Assembly: GCA_034440635.1 (NCBI GenBank)
Contig: JAOTON010001141.1
Span: forward strand, 586,001-650,000
Reading direction: 5' to 3'
DNA: 64,000 nt
Source of the DNA: Lepas anatifera
Taxonomy: Eukaryota; Arthropoda; Thecostraca; Lepadidae
Below are positions 58,366-64,000 of this stretch, piece by piece. Both the position numbers and the translations under genes were made by a program. A model generated the notes under the pieces. It made no database searches and was not told where the DNA came from. It saw nothing but the letters and a program-made list of their open reading frames with translations. Numbering within the stretch: the stretch's first letter is position 1; the number at the start of each line of letters is the position of its first letter.

Positions 58366-59248
58366 CTACGGAGAGTTGGAGCCGGTCAAGCGAGACGCTT
58401 TGTTGGTGAAACGCAATGAAGCACTCTAATGCAAACAAAGAGCCATGCATTGTTTGCACGCCAGTATGAGGGCAGAGAGAGTCAATAGCTGTCTGTTAGC
58501 GTTGCAGCGCCTGTTCGGCGGCTGCTGACACACAACATTAAGTGAAGGGGTCCAATAGCGGGTCCAGAAAATGAAAACATCAGTAAAACACATCAAGGAG
58601 AAATTCAAAGTGTGCCGGAATTTTTCTCTCGGCTCATAGTTTGTTACTTGCTTAGGGAACAATGTTAGAAAATGTGTCTGGCATTCGCTCTGCACATATA
58701 GAAATTCGACCAGATACTTGCCTGAGATTAAGCAAGACATGTATGCCCCCAACTAACAATGATAACGGACTTATCAACATGAGATGAGATGAACCCAAAC
58801 CGCATGTGAAGAAGTTATGGCCCGTTCCACGTACATATTTCTTAGTGTTTTAAGGCCATAACATCTTGAACTTTAGTAATGTGCAGATGGGAACAAGTTG
58901 TGGTAAACTAGCTGTAGTTGAACTCTCACAGATGTACGGGGCTTTAATTTACCATTCATGATTGGCAAACAAAGTTTTTGAAACGGCTCGCATTTTTGTT
59001 GCAAAAAGCCCTCTAAGAAAACTGCAAGAAAGGTCCTTTTGCCATATTTATACATTGCAGGCCGATCCAATCGAATTAGAAAATGAAAAAAAACAGATTG
59101 GTCAGGACCAAAAACCAATTTAGTCACAAACGGGCCCCTAGCTTCGGCTATTTCCCCCAAAAAGCATTGTCACGACCCTTTTCACACCAGATCTGCTAGT
59201 AGCGGCAGTTGCCCTGAGGTCGACTTTATCCGCTGCACCATGACCTAC

Positions 59249-59344
59249 CTCACTGCCGTACGCCTTCATGAGCTGCTCGAAGATCTCAGGTCGTTCTTTG
59301 ACCAGTTGCGGGTTCACTGTTGTCAGGTTCTGTACAATTGGTAG
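59249..59344 (-). CDS. Duox: DUOX exon (peroxidase domain, 32 codons)
   Basis: Encodes LPIVQNLTTVNPQLVKERPE then IFEQLMKAYGSE. It fits between VRKCFK and MMNIDLYVGG in phase 0. Acceptor TTTTCCAG, donor GTAGGT. Confidence 0.93.
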
Positions 59345-59708
59345 CTGGAAAACAAGATAATGAAGATAAGCTCTGGGCCTGCTATAGTCGAACAGTTTCA
59401 TCTCATTCTAATTCTTTTGTCAGAATTCCCCTTTCTTACTATACCTGAATTATGCGAAAAATGATCACTCCGTATGACTAACTCCAACAAGGGTGCTGCC
59501 AGTATGCATATATCGTTAGTTTTTTACGAGGTGAAAGCTCACTCCTTTTCGCTCAGGTACACAACTGAATTATAACTACCCTTTCATACATTTAAGCATC
59601 AAACTTGCCGGAGCATCTCTAGATAAAGCGACAAGGTCTAAACACGTGCATACATAAAGCCTTCAAGTGTTGCAAAACTTATTGTTCATAAGTAGGATGG
59701 AGCCCTAC

Positions 59709-59918
59709 CTTGAAGCACTTGCGGACGGTGTTGTAGTCGGGAAGGCCATTATCACGTCCTCGCATGATGTTGAGCGCACCCAGATCGCGCCTGGAGAACT
59801 CCATTGGACCGAACAGTTTGTCACGCACGTCTGAACAGAGTACGGCGTCCTCCCGCTCGGCGATCTGGGACGCCAAGCCCATCAGCAGCTCCTCCACCGT
59901 CGAGTTCTCCAGCACGTC
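59709..59918 (-). CDS. Duox: DUOX exon (SRRDLGALNIMRGRDNGLPDY)
   Basis: Encodes DVLENSTVEELLMGLASQIA, EREDAVLCSDVRDKLFGPME and the hallmark ALNIMRGRDNGLPDYNTVRK. These are typical of the peroxidase homology domain. 70 codons in phase 0; acceptor TTTTCAG, donor GTAGGG. Confidence 0.96.
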
Positions 59919-60388
59919 CTGAAAACGGGACCCGTTGAAACAGCAGCTCTCGACGGAGATGTTCCCACGGCTATTGAAGCTGTTATGGTGCTCGTCATCG
60001 TCATGGATGTCTTGTCCAGTCTTATCAACGTTTTTATCGTCGTGATCAGTAATTCAGCAAGTAGTTCATTAGCTTTATGAGACGTTCGTGTGCAAGCCCC
60101 AGTGTGACAGTAGCGTTGACTATCATAAACAATCAGGGCTCCTCAAGTGTGCGTTAATCATAACTCCTTGTAGGAAAAATAACCGGCTGATCAAACCAAT
60201 GATTTATTGCCTTGCTTTCCCTATTGAAATAAGGAGCACTAGGACTTATAGTTGTGTTAAGGTTGGCGAATTCTCGAGAGGATATTTCAAATTAATATTT
60301 TCGATTAATATCTACATCGGGTCTGGCCTAGCACCATGCTAATGAGCCTGCACAGTACTCTAAAAGAGAAGCGCGCAGTTTTACTCAC

Positions 60389-60506
60389 GTTGGAATCCCA
60401 CCAGGTGGAGCAGAGACGAATTGCCATGTCACCGCTGACGGTGGTCTTGTAGTTGCACTGGTTGTCCCTCCGGTACAGCCCCGGAGGAATCATGGAGTGG
60501 CCGAAC
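60389..60506 (-). CDS. Duox: DUOX exon (proximal heme histidine)
   Basis: Encodes FGHSMIPPGLYRRDNQCNYK, TTVSGDMAIRLCSTWWDSN. The His of FGH corresponds to the proximal heme ligand of animal peroxidases, preceded by AAFR from the previous exon. Acceptor CTCGCAG, donor GTGAGT. The first 20 bases are the seed of the tandem array upstream. Confidence 0.95.
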
Positions 60507-60995
60507 CTGCGAGCAGTGGGGAATCATAGTGTCTGAACATGCGAGCAGTGGGGAATCATGGTGACCGAACTTGAGCAGTGATGAATCATGGGTGACCAAA
60601 CCTGCGAGAGTGGGGAATCATGGATTGGCTGAACCTAGGAATATGAGTGACCGAAGCATCCTGAAGTGGGGAATCATGGAGTGGCCGAAACTCACCACGC
60701 ATGGAGTAACTGAGCTTTCCCGTAGTGCAGGAATCATAGAGTGACCTTTTTCCCCAGCAAGGAAATCATGGAACGACCTTCCTCCCTAGTGCAGGAATCA
60801 TGGAGTGACCTTCCTCCCTCGGCGTGGAATCCAGGAGTGGTTAACCCTGTTCACAGTGCGACCATAATGAAGTGACCCAGACTGTCCCAAGTGGGGAAAT
60901 CATGTACTGGACAAACCGGTCCACAGAGGAGATATCATGGTTGTGGTTGAACCTACACGCCGTGGGAAAACAATCAAGCGGCCAAAATTGTCCGT
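60487..60995 (-). repeat. Minisatellite grown from a DUOX splice acceptor
   Basis: About 13 units of 30-60 bases vary on GGAATCATGGAGTGGCCGAA plus CCTGCGAGCAGTGG. The first unit is the real exon start and acceptor; later ones drift. An outlying unit is visible near 61350-61395 (GATATCGTGG..AAACCTGGACGCTGTGGG). On the coding strand each early unit includes an AG acceptor followed by bases for FGHSMI. Confidence 0.85.
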
Positions 60996-62076
60996 ATTGG
61001 GCCAAAATTGAAGGACCGTCGTTCATAATCTTCTGTTAGCTGTTCATAATCTTCACTTGAGATCTCACGTGATGACGGATGAGAGAAGCAAGCCTAAGGT
61101 GGTCTTTCTCAGAGAGAAAGGCAGTAAGAGCACTTGGCTGCTTCGATCAATAGTGTCCCATTTGATAAATGTCATGGAACTGGTAGAACACTGCGTGTTG
61201 TAAAATAGCAACCATTACGTAGTGCGCGAAAAAAACTTTCAATGAATGGCTTTCGAACATGCCATTAAAACACACAACATAAGATAAAAAAATTGCGAAC
61301 ATGATTTCAACCGAAGCAAAATACTTATATACAAGCATCAATGAATCAATGATATCGTGGTTTGGTCAAACCTGGACGCTGTGGGAAAATAATGGGGCTT
61401 CGATACTGGCGATACTGTTGATGTTCGATTTTAAGGGATTCGCTTCTTTACAAGACTTAAAATATGGTACGGGAGATGCCACAAAGAAAAATAATTGTGG
61501 AAAGATAACTTCATACGGGCAAATATCTTTGTAGCATTCCCGCCTCCGTTTGTCTCATGCCATGGCTGTTATAACAAGTAAACATACAAAGCAGCGATTG
61601 AAACTGATAGCTACTGATTGGCTGGGATATTGAGATCGCGGAGTCAGAGGCACCAGCCATCTCCAAAAGTGCACTTCAGGGGGCTCACTGCTGCGACCAC
61701 CGCCTCTGAAATTGAGGTCATGAACAAGACACAGTGGCGTAGCCAGTGAAAATTTCGCCGGGATCAGCCCCTGGCCTGTTTATCATTAATAGACAAATGG
61801 GTACGGATCATGTAACTAGCGCCACCACTTTATGCCTGTCCCTTTGACAAGTATCAGGCTACGTCTTTGGCGCGGGTCATGCGGCAGCCACAGCGCTGAC
61901 CCCAATTAGACACTGGGGAATGGCGAGCGGCAGCTCTGGAATGCCGACGTCATGTCGCGGAGAATCATGACGCCGGTCACGTGAGTGACGTCCATGTTAC
62001 CAGGGAGCTTCTGAAGAAATACCGAACCTCATACCACACGACCAACCGAACGGCTGCATACCACGGCTCTTACATA

Positions 62077-63205
62077 CAGGGTGTCCCGAAGGTAGCGGAC
62101 ACATTTAAAACAGGATATTCTCAGGTAATACTGACGTGAATGCGAAGTTTTTCATATCGAGGAAAATACAAATTAATGCAAGTTTTTGTGGCATTTGTTT
62201 CAGCATCATGCAAAATGTTCAGGTTAAGTCATGGGAAAAACATCAAACTGCAACAGCGTTCTACCCACAGGTAAACTACCCACAAGCAGGTTCGGTTGCA
62301 GTAGCTGAAAGGGAATTCCGTGTTTTCTTTTTAACTGGAAAAAAACATTAAGGAACTCCATCCTTAGGCTGAATAGCCACCATTTGACAAAACACTCAAT
62401 GTCTAATAAAGGGATGAGTGGTCATAGACTAGGCTCTCGGTTTGGCGCTGTTGAACTAGGCTCTCCAGTCACGGCAAAGACGAGAGAAGTTGCCGCAATA
62501 ATTCACCAAGATCTGAAGATTTCCTTGCGGTGCCTGGCTAGGGAAGTGAAAATCCGCAAGTCATCCGCACATTTGAACCTCAGAAAAGAGCCCAAGCTGA
62601 GGGCCTGCAAAACTGTGTAATTCCATCCTCTTATCAAGTGCTAAGAAGACAGTTGCTTGGCTCTAGTATCACATGATCTTCCACGTGATCTCTAAAGGTA
62701 TTGCAGTTAACAGACCACCTCACTCTACTGACCTGAGCCCGCTATATTTCTTCCTCTGGGGACACCTCAAGAGCTTTGTGAAATAATAACCAAGACAAAA
62801 CTGAAGATATAGGACTGCTCAAACAAGCTATCTCCTCCGGCATTCGCAATATCACTATCCGAGCATGCAGAAGAGAAACGGATGAAACGAAGCGGTGCGG
62901 GCTAGTGTCTGCGCAGTCAGAATGTTCGAACACCATGTCGAGTTTCCGCTTGTGTGATGCTTGGAGTTAAACAGACGTCTTCTTGCCACAAATTTCCACA
63001 GATTTGTATTTCTATTATTATTTTTTTATTTTTTTTTTTAATTTTTGATTTGTAAACGTCCGCCACCATTTAAACGGTGCGGCCCTCGGATCCCACACAA
63101 CGCACGACCCCAAATTTTGTTTTGGTGTTAGTTCTGTTATTCTAGGACAGTTTTATCAAAAGTTAGGAACCAAAAATATGTTTTTCTTACTTTTGCGACA
63201 CCCTG
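62077..63205 (+). mobile_element. Mariner-like transposon with decayed transposase, in a DUOX intron
   Basis: The ends CAGGGTGTCCCGAAGGTAG and (reverse complement) CAGGGTGTCGCAAAAGTAA match at 15 of 19 bases. Both flanks are TA, the Tc1/mariner target. It is 1129 bp, close to a full mariner (~1.3 kb). Transposase remnants in order are VAVAEREFRVFF (first helix-turn-helix), REVAAIIHQDLKISLRCLAR and KSSAHLNLRKEPKLRACK (second helix-turn-helix), and DLSPLYFFLWGHLKSF at 62730-62777 with the third catalytic Asp. Stops and frameshifts separate them, so it is inactive. Confidence 0.85.
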
Positions 63206-63489
63206 TATTTGCTACTCGCAGCTGTAAGAATAAGGACTCTAAATGAAAGAAGTGACAAATGTAAAATGTGGTTTCGTCCAACAATATATCAAATAATAAG
63301 TAAACCTTGCATTATTGAATAATTTCATCTTCAAGTTCCGATGTGCCTGTATCAAGAGACCAGGTCTATGCCGACAGTCTCACCTGGCAGCTGAATTCAG
63401 CAATAATCCTATGCCGTAGTAACACCTGAAGATAAGCTCACGTGACAAATATCGGCAGCCTCTGCAAGAGCTCTGCGTCGACATCTCAC

Positions 63490-63608
63490 CTGAAGGCAGC
63501 TGACTGGAAGACGTGACTGATACCGGGATGTACGTCTGGACGGTAGCCTTTGTAGGGGTCCACCGTGTCGCCCAGGAAGGCTGGCAGGTACTCGTACAGG
63601 ATGATATT
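63490..63608 (-). CDS. Duox: DUOX exon (NIILYEYLPAFLG, most 5' exon seen)
   Basis: Encodes NIILYEYLPAFLGDTVDPYK, GYRPDVHPGISHVFQSAAF, ending AG to form the Arg of FRFGH. YEYLP.FLG and ISHVFQSAAFR are conserved in the peroxidase-like domain. Acceptor TTTTGCAG, donor GTGAGA. Exons for the first ~300 residues must lie beyond the right edge. Confidence 0.95.
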
Positions 63609-63789
63609 CTGCAAAAAGGATCGGCTCGCTCACCAACTCTGGTGGTGTGTGCGTACTCGCCCTCATATAGCGGCAACGCCAACTACGAGGGCTGGGGTGT
63701 CCATGTCTGGTGTGGTTCGGGAGTGCTGAAGCCGATATAAAATTTGGAACCAGTAATGATGACAGGCGTAGGTCTGAAGCTTTACCTTA

Positions 63790-64000
63790 TTATAACCCGC
63801 CCTCTCTGTAATTTGTGATCGGACGAAGCCCTAGAAAAATAACAGTTTCGGAGAAACTGATGTCACCCTGTTGAATTCCATTACGCTGTTGCTCAACAGC
63901 CATCCATCTTAGTTTTTCTTCGCGTTGGTCTCTTTTACGGGAGTTTACGCTCAGTGGTTCCCAATCCCCATCAGCCAGGCGCTCAGCTAATGGCTCCGAT
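63790..64000 (-). CDS. Partial open frame at the right edge, unrecognised
   Basis: The minus strand is open for about 70 codons from the window edge to TAA at 63790-63792. I checked every codon. It reads EPLAERLADGDWEPLSVNSR, then KRDQREEKLRWMAVEQQRNG and onward. A possible donor (GTGACA) follows NGIQQ near 63873, so part may be intron. It does not match the DUOX region expected just upstream, so it may belong to a transposon in the intron. Family unknown. Confidence 0.3.
   Translation of the reverse strand, partial: SEPLAERLADGDWEPLSVNSRKRDQREEKLRWMAVEQQRNGIQQGDISFSETVIFLGLRPITNYREGGL

Larger units (their letters stand above)
46381..63608 (-). other. Duox: Dual oxidase gene (16 exons seen, 5' part beyond the window)
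   Basis: DUOX enzymes span the plasma membrane. They pass electrons from cytosolic NADPH through FAD and two hemes to oxygen, giving extracellular H2O2 for cuticle or protein cross-linking and gut defence. Calcium binding to EF-hands activates them. Sixteen exons join in phase through GT-AG introns to about 1203 codons; full proteins have ~1500 residues, so about 300 N-terminal residues are missing. Order: peroxidase-like domain with the AAFRFGH proximal histidine, first membrane segment, two EF-hands, ferric reductase membrane domain with HX13H and HX12H heme ligands, FAD motif HSFTLTSAPHE, NADPH motif [22 protein letters not shown] and the terminal FENFG. Two exons need a one-base correction each (near 56685 and 55202). 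Regulation from sequence alone is limited to the EF-hands. Confidence 0.97.

Noticed and set aside
61731..61760. hAT left end (CAGTGGCGTAGCCAG)
   Set aside because: It resembles known hAT termini, but no partner end or 8-bp duplication was located.

Overview
This is a eukaryotic window: GT-AG introns, long simple-sequence runs, SINEs, LINEs and nested DNA transposons. The encoded dual oxidase resembles arthropod Duox most closely (blocks such as [20 protein letters not shown] and HSFTLTSAPHENFLSCHIKA). The host is therefore probably an arthropod, perhaps not an insect given the repeat load. That is inference, because no search was possible. Single-base slips inside otherwise intact exons, two of the three next to homopolymer runs, suggest residual assembly error.

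Layout. Positions 1-261 hold a partial minus-strand exon running off the left edge. Positions 262-17000 are mostly mobile DNA: a CR1/Jockey-like LINE (6963-8714), SINE pieces, several families of GACCTGA-rich repeats and foldbacks, and an unrecognised decayed coding stretch (15650-16320). Positions 17352-24520 carry a plus-strand gene in six recognised exons for a calmodulin-like four-EF-hand protein with a basic, Gly/Lys-rich N-terminal extension. Its last exon was not found. Positions 24930-25560 are GC-rich and promoter-like. Positions 29181-42053 are a transposon graveyard of unusual clarity. It contains two copies of a TTAA-flanked, piggyBac-like MITE (family A). One copy splits an open reading frame in frame. 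The other is split by a 7.2-kb hAT-like element with an 8-bp duplication, which itself contains a 532-bp hAT-like element with its own 8-bp duplication. The large hAT-like element carries a 4.3-kb GGCGCC-rich minisatellite with a 373-bp higher-order period. Two copies of another TTAA MITE (family C, at 40660 and 51800) each carry about 20 AGGTCA nuclear-receptor half-sites.

Positions 46381-63608 hold sixteen minus-strand exons of a dual oxidase (DUOX), from the middle of the peroxidase-like domain to the natural stop. The first ~300 residues lie beyond the right edge. The exons encode the proximal heme histidine, a membrane segment, two EF-hands, the ferric-reductase membrane domain with its four heme histidines, and the FAD/NADPH domain. 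DUOX makes hydrogen peroxide at the cell surface and is switched on by calcium. The nearby calmodulin-like gene is a calcium sensor, but nothing here shows they work together. Introns of DUOX contain a family C MITE, a SINE, a mariner-like element, and three tandem-repeat tracts that each start exactly at a splice acceptor.
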